Below are positions 23,145-35,450 of a stretch of 64,000 nt of DNA, piece by piece (position 1 is the first letter of the stretch; each line of letters opens with the position of its first letter). The stretch comes from Vitis vinifera. Taxonomy: Eukaryota; Streptophyta; Magnoliopsida; Vitales; Vitaceae. The translations under genes were made by a program, and so were the position numbers. The DNA is taken from positions 25,651,001 through 25,715,000 of the forward strand of contig NC_081808.1 of assembly GCF_030704535.1 (NCBI RefSeq). The letters are read 5' to 3'. Under the pieces are notes generated by a model that was not told the origin of the DNA, did not search any database, and was given only the letters and a program-made list of their open reading frames with translations.

Positions 23145-26100
23145 ATGGCTGATATAGAGTGCCCCAACATCCGAAACATATGCATACTGGCTCATGTCGA
23201 TCACGGCAAAACCACCCTGGCCGACCACCTCATCGCGGCGGCCGCAGATGGCTTGGTCCATCCGAAGCAGGCCGGGCGTCTCAGATTCATGGACTACCTC
23301 GACGAGGAACAGCGGCGGGCCATCACCATGAAGAGCTCCTCGGTAACTCTGCGTTTCAACGATATCTACCACATCAACTTGATCGACTCTCCGGGTCACA
23401 TGGATTTCTGCAGCGAGGTTTCCACGGCAGCGCGGCTCAGCGACGGCGCTCTGGTGCTGGTGGACGCCGTGGAGGGCGTTCACATCCAGACCCACGCCGT
23501 GCTCCGCCAGGCCTGGACCGAGCGGCTCTCACCCTGTCTTGTCCTTAATAAGATTGATAGATTGATTAGTGAGTTAAAATTGAGTCCTTTAGAGGCGTAT
23601 TCTAAACTGGTCAGGATTGTTCATGAAGTTAATGGGATTATGAGCGCGTTTAAGTCACAGAAGTACTTGTCGGATGTTGATTTATTGCTTGCAGGACCGG
23701 CGGGTGAGAATTTGGAGAATTTGGAGCTTGTGGAGGACGATGAAGAGGATACTTTCCAACCTCAGAAGGGGAATGTGGCGTTTGTGTGCGCTTTGGACGG
23801 GTGGGGTTTTAGGATAAATGAGTTTGCGGAGTTCTATGTCTCAAAGCTCGGGGCGAGTGCGGCTGCATTGCAGAAGGCGTTGTGGGGGCCCAAGTATTAT
23901 AACCAAAAGACTAAGATGATTGTGGGGAAAAAGGGAATGGGTGGAGGTAGTAAGGCGAGGCCTATGTTCGTGCAGTTTGTGCTCGAGCCACTGTGGCAAG
24001 TGTACCAGGCAGCTTTGGAGCCTGATGGAGATAAGAGTATGCTGCAGAAGGTGATTAAGTCCTTTAACTTGAATGTGTCAGCGCGGGAACTTCAGCATAA
24101 GGATCCAAAAGTTGTGCTTCTAGCTGTGTTGAGTCGATGGCTTCCCTTGTCGGATGCAATCTTGTCAATGGTGGTTAAGTGTATTCCGGATCCAATGAGA
24201 GCTCAATCTTTTCGTATCTCACGTTTGCTTCCCAAGAGAGAGGTTTCAGATGATGGGCCTAGCTCTAATGTGCTTGCAGAAGCGGAGCTTGTGAGAAAAT
24301 CGGTGGAGGCTTGTGATTTCAGCCCTGAAGCACCATGTGTTGCTTTCGTGTCAAAAATGTTTGCAGTACCCATTAAAATGCTCCCACAGAGGGGTCCAAA
24401 TGGGGATATTTTAAACAATTCTACTGATGAAGGTGGAAGTGGTGAATCAGACGAATGCTTCATTGCATTTGCGAGGGTTTTCAGTGGGGTTCTTTTTGCA
24501 GGACAGAGAGTTTTTGTGCTTTCAGCTTTATATGATCCATTAAAACCGGAGGCAATGCAGAAGCATGTGCAGGAAGCTGAGTTGCACTCCTTGTACCTCA
24601 TGATGGGTCAGGGGTTGAAACCAGTGGCATTAGCGAAGGCAGGGAATATTGTGGCAATCCGAGGCCTTGGCCAGCATATATTGAAAAGTGCAACTCTTTC
24701 ATCCACAAAAAACTGTTGGCCTTTCTCGAGTTTGGTGTTTCAGGTTTCCCCAACGCTAAGAGTGGCAATTGAGCCTTCTGATCCTACAGATATGGGTGCC
24801 CTCATGAAAGGCTTGAGGCTTCTTAACCGGGCAGACCCATTTGTGGAAGTCTCTGTTTCTGCTAGGGGAGAACATGTGCTTGCTGCTGCGGGAGAAGTTC
24901 ATCTTGAGCGTTGCATAAAAGATTTGAAGGATAGATTTGCAAGGGTAAGCTTGGAAGTCTCTCCACCACTTGTCCCCTATAAAGAGACTATCCAAGGTGA
25001 GGTAAGTGATCTACTAGAGAATTTGAAATCGTTAAGTGGGAGCTTGGATTATATTGAAAGGAAAACACCAAATGGAAGATGTTGTGTTCGAGTACAAGTT
25101 TTGAAGCTTCCACCTTCACTGACTAAGGTGCTTGATAAAAGTGCTGATTTGCTTCGAGATATCATCGGAGGTAAGCTGGGCCAGTCCAATAAAAGCTCTG
25201 AAACTCAGAGATCAAGTCGTCTGGAAGATGAGAATTCAATTGAAGCTCTTAGAAAGCGAATAATGGATGCTGTGGAGGGTGATATTTTGGGTGGGACTGA
25301 AGAAAGTGACAAGGATCGGGCTGAGAAATGTAAAGCAATGTGGCTACAGTTTCTTAAGAGGATCTGGGCACTTGGACCTAGGCAGATTGGTCCTAATATC
25401 CTCTTCACCCCAGATTCCAGAGGGGAGGATGTTGAATTTCCTGTTCTTGTCAGGGGCTCCTCCCATGTATCTGAGAGATTGGGGTTTGTGGATGAATCTA
25501 GTAATGGTGGTATGGATGCAGAGCCATCTTCAGTTGTAACTCCGGCACTGTGCATGGAAGCTGAGAGTCTTGAGAGCAGTGTAATATCTGGATTTCAACT
25601 AGCTACTGCAGCTGGACCTTTATGCGAGGAACCAATGTGGGGTTTGGCTTTTGTTATTGAAGCACGCATTTCTCCATTGGAGGGACAACAGTCTGATGAC
25701 TTAGAAACTTCTTACCAACCACTAGAGCAATATGGAATCTTCACAGGGCAGGTGATGAATACAGTGAAGGATGCTTGTAGGACAGCTGTGCTACAGAAGA
25801 AACCCCGGCTTGTGGAAGCCATGTATTTTTGTGAGTTGAACACTCCAACTGAATACCTAGGTCCTATGTATGCTGTGCTTGCTCGTAGGCGGGCTCGAGT
25901 TTTGAAGGAAGAAATGCAGGAAGGTTCTTCACTATTTACTGTACATGCTTATGTGCCAGTTTCTGAAAGCTTTGGTTTTCCGGATGAACTGAGGAGATGG
26001 ACTTCTGGAGCTTCAAGTGCTTTACTTGTACTTAGCCATTGGGAAGCACTTCCTGAGGATCCTTTCTTTGTACCAAAAACAGAAGAGGAGATTGAAGAGT

Positions 26101-26237
26101 TTGGAGATGGTTCTAGTGTTCTGCATAATACAGCAAGAAAACTCATAGATGCAGTGAGACGGCAAAAGGGCCTTCCGGTAGAGGAAAAGGTAGTCCAGCA
26201 TGCAACAAAGCAGAGGACCCTGGCTCGTAAAGTATAG
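23145..26237 (+). CDS. EFL1: Elongation factor-like GTPase 1 (EFL1/RIA1)
   Basis: This cytoplasmic GTPase, related to EF-2, works with SBDS to release the anti-association factor eIF6 from new 60S ribosomal subunits. It is a single uninterrupted frame of 1,030 aa, the usual size. GTPase motifs are AHVDHGKTT (G1, residues 16-24), the KSSSVTL switch region, DSPGH (G3) and NKID (G4). A long insert after the G domain (SAFKSQKYLSDVD...) is typical of EFL1 and absent from EF-2. EF-2-like domains follow (VEVSVSARGEHVLAAAGEVHLE is the domain III/IV signature region, and GQVMNTVKDACR lies near domain IV/V). An in-frame ATG at 23055 would add 30 residues (MGLVEILEEED...). I prefer 23145 because family members begin just before NICILAHVDHGK. 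Confidence 0.96.
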   Translation: MADIECPNIRNICILAHVDHGKTTLADHLIAAAADGLVHPKQAGRLRFMDYLDEEQRRAITMKSSSVTLRFNDIYHINLIDSPGHMDFCSEVSTAARLSDGALVLVDAVEGVHIQTHAVLRQAWTERLSPCLVLNKIDRLISELKLSPLEAYSKLVRIVHEVNGIMSAFKSQKYLSDVDLLLAGPAGENLENLELVEDDEEDTFQPQKGNVAFVCALDGWGFRINEFAEFYVSKLGASAAALQKALWGPKYYNQKTKMIVGKKGMGGGSKARPMFVQFVLEPLWQVYQAALEPDGDKSMLQKVIKSFNLNVSARELQHKDPKVVLLAVLSRWLPLSDAILSMVVKCIPDPMRAQSFRISRLLPKREVSDDGPSSNVLAEAELVRKSVEACDFSPEAPCVAFVSKMFAVPIKMLPQRGPNGDILNNSTDEGGSGESDECFIAFARVFSGVLFAGQRVFVLSALYDPLKPEAMQKHVQEAELHSLYLMMGQGLKPVALAKAGNIVAIRGLGQHILKSATLSSTKNCWPFSSLVFQVSPTLRVAIEPSDPTDMGALMKGLRLLNRADPFVEVSVSARGEHVLAAAGEVHLERCIKDLKDRFARVSLEVSPPLVPYKETIQGEVSDLLENLKSLSGSLDYIERKTPNGRCCVRVQVLKLPPSLTKVLDKSADLLRDIIGGKLGQSNKSSETQRSSRLEDENSIEALRKRIMDAVEGDILGGTEESDKDRAEKCKAMWLQFLKRIWALGPRQIGPNILFTPDSRGEDVEFPVLVRGSSHVSERLGFVDESSNGGMDAEPSSVVTPALCMEAESLESSVISGFQLATAAGPLCEEPMWGLAFVIEARISPLEGQQSDDLETSYQPLEQYGIFTGQVMNTVKDACRTAVLQKKPRLVEAMYFCELNTPTEYLGPMYAVLARRRARVLKEEMQEGSSLFTVHAYVPVSESFGFPDELRRWTSGASSALLVLSHWEALPEDPFFVPKTEEEIEEFGDGSSVLHNTARKLIDAVRRQKGLPVEEKVVQHATKQRTLARKV

Positions 26238-27690
26238 AAGTTGCAACTCCAATTGTGTCATTAGCTCTTAAAAGAATTGTTGTAAGGCTATACATCTCAT
26301 CATTGATTGAAGGGAAAAAAAGGTTATCAGTGATATTATTATACTTAGTTTAGCTTTTACCATGAACTTAATTTGTTTTCTGTTAATTTATAGAATAGAG
26401 TTTGATTTTGTTTCTTCTCTATTTTTGGTAAATTCTATTTGGTTCACGGATAAATTGCATTCCTGGAATGATGTTCTGGAGGTTATGAATGAGTTTGTAT
26501 CCTGTATGAGTTCATTTATTAATATATGAAATTTATTTTTTGTGTAATGGTTCTACTATAATTTTGACTCTGGAGTCATTATATAGAACATCCCTTCTTT
26601 TTTATTTAGTTGCACATCATAAACAGATATCATAACAATTCTTATTCAAATTAAAAGTCCTAATATTTAATATTGGAATTGGCTGAAAGAACTAAGTGAA
26701 AATACTCTGTTGACATGTTGCTAGATAGTTTATGTCTTTCTCTTTAGGAGCCTTTTGTGGAGACGGACAATCCACAATAAGACTGGCCTCAGTGAGGTGG
26801 CTGAATAACCTGAAAAAAATTCTATTCCAAGCTAGTCTCCTTTGGTTTCAGATTGAAAATATTCAATTAGGGGTATATTACTCTATTAACTTGATCAAAT
26901 GTAGAACTACCATATAATTAACAATTTTTCTCTGGAATGCAAATCAAACATCGCCAAATGAATTGGTTTTGAAGTTGCTAAACCAAACCTGGCCTGAGAA
27001 TGAGACATGAATCTGAAAGCTGATCTAATAGGGTAGATTAACTGATTGAGCCACCCCATTGTCATTCTTGACCTTGTTGCATCAACTTCAGTTGTGTATT
27101 TAAATGTTTGAAACAGGATTGATCAGTTGTTTCAATTGTTTTTGGTGCAGATTCTCTTATGTCTTTGATTTAATTTATATTAATCACATTGGTCAGTTAT
27201 TTAATGCCAGAAGTGACTCTTTTGGCTTTGTTTTAGATTCTGAAAGACAAAAGCATCTTTTCTCTTGAAATTTGGATGCAATCTGTCATTTAGATTGTTT
27301 ATGCAGATTTTCTCATGTCTTCGATCCAATTTATGACATTTTGATTCATTTTTTTGTTCAGCAATCCGTCTATGTCCACTCTCCTCAAGTTTCTAACCGA
27401 GTGAAGGTTCCACATTAACTTGATTTGAATCACTAGTAGCTTAACTTTGTTTTGTGATCATCAAAACTTGATTTTGGGCTAACACAATGAAATGTTCATT
27501 AACAAAGGTGATAAAAAACTTGTATAGTTGTATACTGTGGCTTGTGTACTTGTGTATGGTGATGACAATCAATCACAGACAATGGTGAAGCTCTAGAACT
27601 GATTTAGCTTAGGTGACCCAGTTTGAGTTCTATGTTGTTTCAAACGAGCTGCAATCAATTCCAAACCTAATATTAAGTTGGTTTTTGGAA
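26238..27690. other. EFL1 3' region and intergenic DNA
   Basis: AT-rich sequence. The EFL1 3' UTR is expected in the first few hundred bases. There is no gene signal until the RRN3-like exons begin near 27690. I looked for the RRN3 N-terminal exons here and did not recognise them. Confidence 0.5.
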
Positions 27691-28185
27691 TGATCCTCTG
27701 GAACTATGGACCTGATGTAATGGATGCTTTGCTTGAACTAATTTTATCATTGGTATGTAGGTTTTATACATTACCTAAAAGGGTTATTCTAGAACAGTTT
27801 GGTGAAATCTTATATGACTATCTCTCTCTCTATTGTATTACAGGCTGCTTCAAGTGGGAATTATCTTGATGGTTGCTTGGATGTGCTTGTCAGCAACTTT
27901 ATGCCCCCTTATTCTTTCCTAGATTTACTGAAGCAGTCACGTGGTCTTGCAAGAAAAGACCAAGTTCTTTCACGGGTGCATTCAACATCGGAAGATATTT
28001 CTGATCTGGTGCCTCTAGTCCCCTCAAGACTAGTGCCGAAAGTAATCCAGAGAATGCCTAATGTGTTTACTGAGGAACCTGTGAGTTCAATTTCTATACA
28101 TTATTTAGAATTTATCTTTCATGTGTACTTTGGGGTGCTCTGTTGGCGTTTCTTGTTTATAATATTATCTTGCTTTACTCATCCA

Positions 28186-28213
28186 AAATAAAAATAAAAA
28201 TAAAAATAAAAAA
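28186..28213. repeat. (AAATA)n microsatellite
   Basis: About five AAATA units lie in an intron of the RRN3-like locus. Confidence 0.85.
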
Positions 28214-28334
28214 TGGAATTCATCCTTTGTTACTGCTTGAACAAAAATTTTGATAACAAGAGCATCTTTATATGATTTACCATGTAAATGATCCTCATTG
28301 CACTGTTGGAATAATTTATAATTTATATGTAGCA

Positions 28335-28517
28335 GCCAAGGCTTTTATTTTTTTAAATAATGTGGAGACCTGCTAGCCCCGCTTTGCAGGACCGGGAAAA
28401 ACTGCAGTTGCACAGCCCCCTCCCCCTAGAGCTGCAGATTGGGTTAGCCAAGACTCAAACCCGAGACCTCTAATTTGGGAGTGAGATCATCTACAAGTTA
28501 AGCTGTCCATGGGGGCC
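28335..28517 (-). mobile_element. Possible tRNA-derived SINE in an RRN3 pseudogene intron
   Basis: On the minus strand the segment starts GGCCCCCATGGACAGCTTAA. It then has AGGTCTCGGGTTTGAGTC, which resembles a polymerase III B box (GGTTCGANTC), with an A-box-like ACAGCTTAACTTG ~45 bases before it. It ends in an A/T-rich tail. The GC-rich body stands out from the AT-rich intron. No target duplication was confirmed, and other repeat types are possible. Confidence 0.4.
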
Positions 28518-31500
28518 TGATTTATGTAACTACTGCTTTGTTTGTTTGAAATTAACAATTAAAAAAAGTAATCTACACCAATGGTCCGTTTGATTGCATT
28601 ATTAGTTGCTTGCTCTCTCCCTTTTGTAACCTTTCAACTAGCATCACCTTTTTCATGTTCTTTCTTTTTTTATAACTGGTATTTCAGGATCATGAGGTTT
28701 TTTTGTCTATATCATACAATAAATGGTCTTATGGAACTGATTGAAATGTGGGCCGTATTACCTTTTAAGGTACACTATTCCTGTGAGTAATACTTGTTCA
28801 TATGTGATAAGCTAGTAGTTTCCATGGAACCCTCCAAAACTGACGCCTATCTAATGCTTATTAGAAATAGGGATTTTCACTTGACCTGGGAGCATGAATT
28901 GGTAATATGAAATTGGAGATTAGGAAATATTGTAGGTATAATCAGTAATCTATTCTCTTCAAAAGAAAGTATTACTGTATATTCCTTAAAACTTTCTTGA
29001 ATTGGTATGGTTTTGCTTTCTCCCCTTGAGGCCTTTTCTTTTCTTTTACTGCCCATGTGTACCTCCTTCATGCTTGGATTACATCTTTTAAATTGACGTC
29101 TTTTAATATATTTTTTCTATATGCTTTTCTCAAAAGGAAGAAAATAAAATCTCAGTGTAGATTGCAGAAGATGTAAGATTATTTTTTATCTGTTACAAAA
29201 TATGTGCGTATGTAGCTCTTGCTATAGAAGCTGATTGTTCAATCGCATGCTCTCTTGTCATGACTACATTTTCCTATGAACTAAGCTTGAGTACTTTGCA
29301 TTTTCTTTCTGATACAAAAATGTATGCTATTGTCATTTTAAATCATTATTTGAAGACATACATTCTTTTTCTTGTAGTTGATTGTGCTACATGTGGAGAA
29401 CATGTTAAGGTTGGAGAGTGGTGCAATTCAAGAACTTGTTGGGAAAATGATGCTTGTGGCAATGATGGATAGGCTGGTAGACTTGGATGTAAGTAATTTC
29501 ACATTTTCTTGTGAAATTATGGTTGAAAAGCACTTATTTTTCTTTGTATTTTGTTTTTGAGATTCTTGTAGGTAGAGATTGCATGGGAGGAAATCTTACA
29601 AGATGACTACAGCCAAGGGATGTTTGAGATGAGCTAGAAGACATAGAAGAGCCAGCACATGATGTTAAAAATGATGGTGGTGAAGTATGATCTGTGCATT
29701 ACTTTCAGTATTTTTTACATGTTGTTCCTTTGTCAAAGCTCAAACAAGAAGTCTTTCCTCCTTAGCTATGGCATCTTATTTGCTTTCGTTTATTCCTGTA
29801 ATCCTTTCATATATTAAAGAGTATTTGTTCATATAATGACAAGGCCATTTGTTTAGTCTAAATTACTGACTCTTATTTCCCTGATTGGGTCTCTGTGATC
29901 TTGAGTCCTCCCATATGAAGCACTTGTTATTTTCTACAAAGTGCAAGTTTATCTCTAAGGATATACTTGGTTGCATCATTTTATGTCTTGGTATCTTTTT
30001 ATGTGGGGTTGTAAGTTACATGGATGCGTAATTGATTAGACTTCATATAAATCTGATTAATTGAGAACCAATCCTACGGATTCTAGAAACAATAACCAGA
30101 CATTATCCTTTTGTTATTGGACATTTGATTTGATACCAACCTGTATCCAAATTCAATATGCTAATCAGTGGATTAAACAAAGTGAGATGACTGGCCAATT
30201 ATTAGAGATATGCCATTTCATTCAGCTACATGGCTTGGATTTTATTGTGTTTCAATTTCTTTTATTGGGTTAGGTATTGGTTCGGCCTATTACAATTAAA
30301 TACTGGTTGAATGCCTTTGCTAGGCACAAGGATGTAGAAAAATTACTAGGTCATGGAAAAGGATCAAGAGATATGGAAAACAATTGATGAAACAAGTTAT
30401 AGGTGGAGCACATCAAGCACCTAACAAAAAGATGCACAAAAGCATGTATGACATATACAAAGCCACCAAAGGGCCACAGACAAAGAGGAGATAGGTTGAG
30501 CAGATCTGTTTTCATTTCTTTCTGACAGGCAGAAAACCTTTTGTGATTGTATCTGTAACTTTTGCTGAGATTTTCCTCTATGTATCACAGGCTAGTCTAA
30601 TTCACCATTACACTGTACTAGGGTGTTAAGTACCACCATCCATCTTCAGAAAGTCTCAAACTGCTTAACTCAACAACACCTACTACTTAAGGCCAGCTAA
30701 GCATAGTTACAGTCTATCATTCAGCACACAATCAACATAATCTAAAAAGTTATATAATAAGTTTGTAGTTTTTTCTACGAAGTTGCTGTTATTGTTGAAG
30801 TTTTGGTAGGTTGTATTTAAATCTAGTAGTCTTCATTGTGTGTATGTGTGTGTTGCCTTTGGCTTTGCGGCCTTTAAGCTTCTCCAAGTCTCCAATTTAT
30901 CATTTTGGTTAAAAGTTGGAAATATCAATTTCAGAGCTTGTATGGGTGTTAAGTTCTGTTTTAAAATAAGTGTTTGAACTGTTGTAGCTGATGGGTTGTA
31001 ACACAGTAGTGTTTTCAATGCATATCAGTAGTAATTCCCAAGATGAATGAAAAACTCAAAAGTCTAATACTTATAGGTCCCTCTGTTTTCTTTTGGTCCT
31101 TTGTTTGTTCTTTCCTTTTAGGTTCTGTTAAATATTGATTGGTTACCTCACGTGTATGTAGGGCATGCTATTTCTGGCACATTTTAATATATTCTCTTTG
31201 CCTATAAAAACACTTACATCATGCATCAGTTTTTGATGAACTCAAACCCATGGTAACATATGGTTTTTAGGAGTCATTTGGTTATTATATTTCAATCTTC
31301 CTCTACTCTGTGATCTTTCAAAATGCTTGTAATTGTTATTTCATCTTGCTATTGTAAAACTAATGTAGTGTCATTTTTTCAGCTTCATAGAGGATCTTTA
31401 AGTCAAAAGAGTTTAGGGGGAAATTAGATAGCTTAAGGGTACTAACTTTTGAACATCTTGAATCTTGTGAAGGAGGTGGTCGATTGATTGAGGTACTTCC

Positions 31501-33690
31501 TACAGTTATATCTCTTTGATGTTCTCTTTTGTTGTCCTCGTATATCTGACTGGTTTTATTCTCCTTAAATCTGGGGTTTAGGTATTTAAAACTCTTATAC
31601 CGTCATTTCAGACAACTGTTCTGAATGCATACAAGTCAAATTTGCTCAGGTACTTCTTCCTCTATTATGCATTTCCTTTCTATTTCTTTGGTGTCTCTCA
31701 TATTTTCATGATACTAAATAGGATGTTTGTTTCCTGACATTAGGAATGGATTTTTTCTGTCTTCTTTAAACATATATTGGTTGATTATTTCTTCACCTTA
31801 AATTTTCTTGATTTATTTATTGCAGTTTGTGATGTTCTATGCCTGTGCTCTTGACCCTGAAAATTGTGGTGTGAGATTTGCTAGGATGCTTGCAGATTTT
31901 TTTGTTTGCAGTACTTTCTCCACCCCCATGCCCCCTCAACAGGTAATCTTGACTTGAATTTTAGTGATGGTTCTTTCCCTTGTAATTTGGTGAACATGAT
32001 TGGGTTCTTGGCCTAGTAAAAAGGAAATAAACATGATTGCTTCTTGGCTATCTAGCTATCTCATGAGAGATGGGTACTTGTTTGCACAGTTTTCTATTCT
32101 GTTATAGGGATTTGGTGCAGTACAAGTACAGGATTATCTCAATTTGGCTCCTATGTTAATGGATACTTCAACATGTGTGAAGTACCCCTCCCTTGGAAAA
32201 GTGCAAAGTTGCTCCAAGAATGGATCGGGTGTTTCTTTGACATGCCTACTGCTGTTGTCAGAAATGTACCCACTAGGCATGTCCAACAATAGTGGGATGG
32301 TGTGTTCCGGGGCATTCTTGATATGTTCCTAAGTTCCCTAACTAATTGAATATAATTTTTTTTTCATCCAGGATATTCTATGTTACAACTTACATGGACA
32401 TTTCATCTCACCTCAAGGTCTTGAAGAAGAGAACTCAGAGAACTTCTAACAAATTATTTGTGTCCCCATCTCCTAGTGTTTGAAGGGAGGGCAAACCTGG
32501 ATACTTGTCCACCCCTATTGAGCTGACTCAAGCCATCATAACACATAGGTCAGGGACCAGGGCATGTTGGATGCTACATTTTAAAAAACTTTAGTACTTG
32601 GGGACTGGATCTGTATTTCAATAACATGGTAGACTTGAACAAATTTATAAAAGAGTTTATTTTATATGTTTGAGGAAGGATTGATTACCCTAATAATGCC
32701 ATGTTATTCACTTACAAGTTCTATAAAGGCATATGAGTGTAATACATCCTCTGATGGGTTGCTGGTGTTGGTAAAAGGAAACTTGTGAGGTACTCTACTA
32801 GAATCTTTGGTGTTTCCGTTCAAAACACGTGCTGTGTGCTTCCAACATGGTGGCTCTAGTGATTTAGGAATTAGGACTGTTCATGCAATGTAGCCCTCCC
32901 CCTCCCTATGTTACAACTCTCCCTTGCTGGACAACTAAAATACCCTCCTCCCCAGTTATTATTTTATTGCTCTTCAACCATAAATACTGAAGATGTATCC
33001 GGTTTTTTGTTCTCTCTCTCCTTGTTCTTTTCTTGGCACATATTGTATACATAGTGTGTACTTTGTTGTGCCCTTTTTAGGCACTTTTAATACGTTCTTT
33101 CATTACCTATTAAAAAAAGGAAGTGTCTGGGTTGTAAAGCAGAGAAACTTGACCCTAGTTTAGCCAATTCTATGGCTGACAAGGAAAGATTTGTATTCAG
33201 CAATCTGCATTCCATTGTCTAGTGTTCTTGATTCAAAATGAGAGTTCGTTTAATAAATTATGTAATTTAAGATAATCACACATCTAGTGGAATCATTTGT
33301 TCATCTATATTTTTATGATATTAATTTGTTTTCCAGTTTTATGCAGAACGAGTGGTGTTGCTTATCTTGCAAGTTATTTGTCCCATGGAAAGTTTCTGAC
33401 AACCTCCTTTGTTGATAATATATTGGAAAGGTTGTTGAACCCTTTTATTATCTAGTCATCTGATTTGAAGATCCTTAGATAACCTGATCTTTTTAACTCT
33501 TAAAAAACTGGTTTCTGATTTCATGTGTTCTATTTTAGGTCTATGAGGTCTCAGGCTGGTGGTTTGGTGTTTGGAATATTGCAAAAAATTTAATGGTGGC
33601 ATAAATCCTGGAACTTGTTGAGTTTTTTATTCTGGATGTCAGGTATATGATGCTTTGGAAATAAGGTATGAATAGTCTGCAAATCAAGGC

Positions 33691-34714
33691 TTAAATAGCA
33701 ATATCTTTCCTAGTGGATAAGAATGTCTATGAAGAGTAAGCAGCCTCCTTCCTAAAAGTCAAAGACAATAACTTCATAGAAGAAGGTTCAATTGAGTTAA
33801 CTGTTCTTAAAGTTTACAAATTGTTGAATATTTTGTTCAAACTGGAGGAGATGCGGGTGGTTTGCTAGCCATTAACACATTTATTTTGTATTGTGAAGCT
33901 GCATCATGGTCAGTAATGGATTGTTTTGATAAAATTTACGTTGGTTTTCTCAAGTAAATAGATCATTGTGGAATGAATTCTCCATTTTTCTTAGGAGTCA
34001 GAAGATTAAAAGTTTTGCTACTTCTGGGGGGAAAAATGTTCCAGATTTGGTTAAAAATATGACCTTAAAACAAATATTTTTCTACTTACTGAAATTATGA
34101 CATGACTGATGAAACTTATTTTCTAGTAAAAGGAAAGGCCGATAAAGAGGAACTTTAAGTAGTTCTAGTGTCTAGTTACTGGTAATGATATCACAATCCT
34201 TATATTGTACATATGTTGCCTGTTTAATGTCTCTTATAGGGGTTTAGGGGAGTACCAGGAGAGGCAAGGTCCTCTGGGAAATAGTTTGCCTTATTTTGAT
34301 TTGAATCATGTGGCAGGAACAAAATGATAGGACTTTTTAGGGCAAGTGGAAAATTTCAGAAATGATATGCGACCTAATTCATTTCTATTCCTCTCTTTGG
34401 GCATCCTCTTCCATTGTTTTTGCTTTCCTTTTTCTTAGTTGTATCACTATATATGGTTAGGACTAGAAATCTTAGCCACAAATGGGTTGATTTTTTGTAA
34501 TGGAGTGAAATATCCTCTAATGGGACTTAAAGTGATGCTCTAATCTATGGAGGAATTTAAGGCCCCCACTATAAGCCTTTTATGGATTTTTAATTGTCGT
34601 CCTGAAAAGAATTGCTTTATTTGGTAAAATCTTACCGTGCGTTTGAACATTGTTTGTATTTGATCAAATGTTGGTCTAATTTCTGGAGATGGCATCATTT
34701 CCATGCTTTGTAAT
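33691..34714. other. Intergenic DNA between two pseudogenes
   Basis: The sequence is probably decayed 3' RRN3 intron/exon material at first, then unassigned. No intact frame, RNA gene or clear transposon is seen. Confidence 0.4.
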
Positions 34715-35450
34715 TTTCATTTTTGGCAACATTATCGAGTTTTTCTTTTAAATGATACCACCTTGCATTGTTGCACATGCCACTCTTAAGGATGACTTAC
34801 GCCTCAAAATGCCATTGCTTAATATTTTATGGGTTTTAACCCATCTTCTCCGCTCGATAAATCTAAAAAACCAAAGGCCAAGCCCACCATTGTGATTGTA
34901 GGCTGCTTTTTTGAGGGTTGTCTCCTGCGCAGGTCCGTTGATGGCTGAAAGAACATAAAATTAATATCACCAGTTACCACATCCTATAATCTGTTCCAAC
35001 AATTGCAGGCGACCGATGAGAGAGAACCAAAATAAAGGTTGTGGAGCCCCCTGGTTTTGATAGGGGCATACTTTTGATCCTGCTCATCCATAGATCCGGA
35101 TTCACAATGATATAGCTTGGAATGGAAAAAAAATATATTAAAGAAAGTACTAGGCGTTTCAGCATTCATAGCTGCTTGAGGACTGTCAAGTTGGCAAATT
35201 GGTCAATCATCCAGTTTGAGGCTTCCCAATGCATATCAATGGGTTTAACTGTGATTCGCGAAGGGTCAGTTTTGGGAATAAGATATATTTGTATGGACAT
35301 GTATTTAACATATAAATTTATATTATTTTAAATTTGTTCTTGTGATTGCTTCAAGAATGTTTTTCCCTGGCACTGCCAGTTGCTTTCTTCAAATGTAGAG
35401 TATAATACATTAAGCTTCACAAAAAACAGAACAGTTTACCGTAAAAAGCA
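34715..35450 (+). pseudogene. PP7: Degenerate duplicate of the 3' part of the PP7 gene
   Basis: This segment aligns by eye with PP7 intron 3, exon 4, intron 4 and the 3' region (about 19180-20275). Shared landmarks in order include AAATGATACCACC, CATGCCACTCTTAAGGA, CTCAAAATGCCATTG, ATAATCTGTTCCAA and GATCCTGCTCATCCATAGAT, then GGATTCACAATGATAT, GTCAAGTTGGCAAA and CATTAAGCTTCACAAAAA. The exon 4 equivalent at 35010 reads ATDEREPK then TAA, and its second half is deleted. Exon 5, the (TA)n tract and the 72-bp duplication are missing. It cannot make a phosphatase. Confidence 0.85.

Larger units (their letters stand above)
27690..33690 (+). pseudogene. RRN3: RRN3 (TIF-IA) RNA polymerase I initiation factor pseudogene
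   Basis: RRN3 bridges Pol I to rDNA promoters. A series of exon-like blocks with good splice sites encodes recognisable RRN3 segments: NYGPDVMDALLELI (to 27752), NYLDGCLDVLVSNFMPP to PKVIQRMPNVFTEEP (27844-28080), VENMLRLESGAIQELVG (29378-29488), VEIAWEEILQDD (29572-29684), LTFEHLESCEGGGRLIE (31383-31492), FQTTVLNAYKSN (31582-31649), FVMFYACALDPENCGVRFAR (31826-31942), SGVAYLASYLSHGKFL (33337-33430) and EYCKKFNGG (from 33539). Two blocks are frameshifted (one base missing after GMFEM; a short loss after SLGGN) and the last contains a stop. The 5' third is missing. Sequence decay is moderate, so it is a fairly recent duplicate. Confidence 0.85.

Noticed and set aside
32100-32340. 62-codon frame in the RRN3 region as an extra exon
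   Set aside because: No RRN3 similarity and no matching splice phase; it is likely intronic or repeat sequence.
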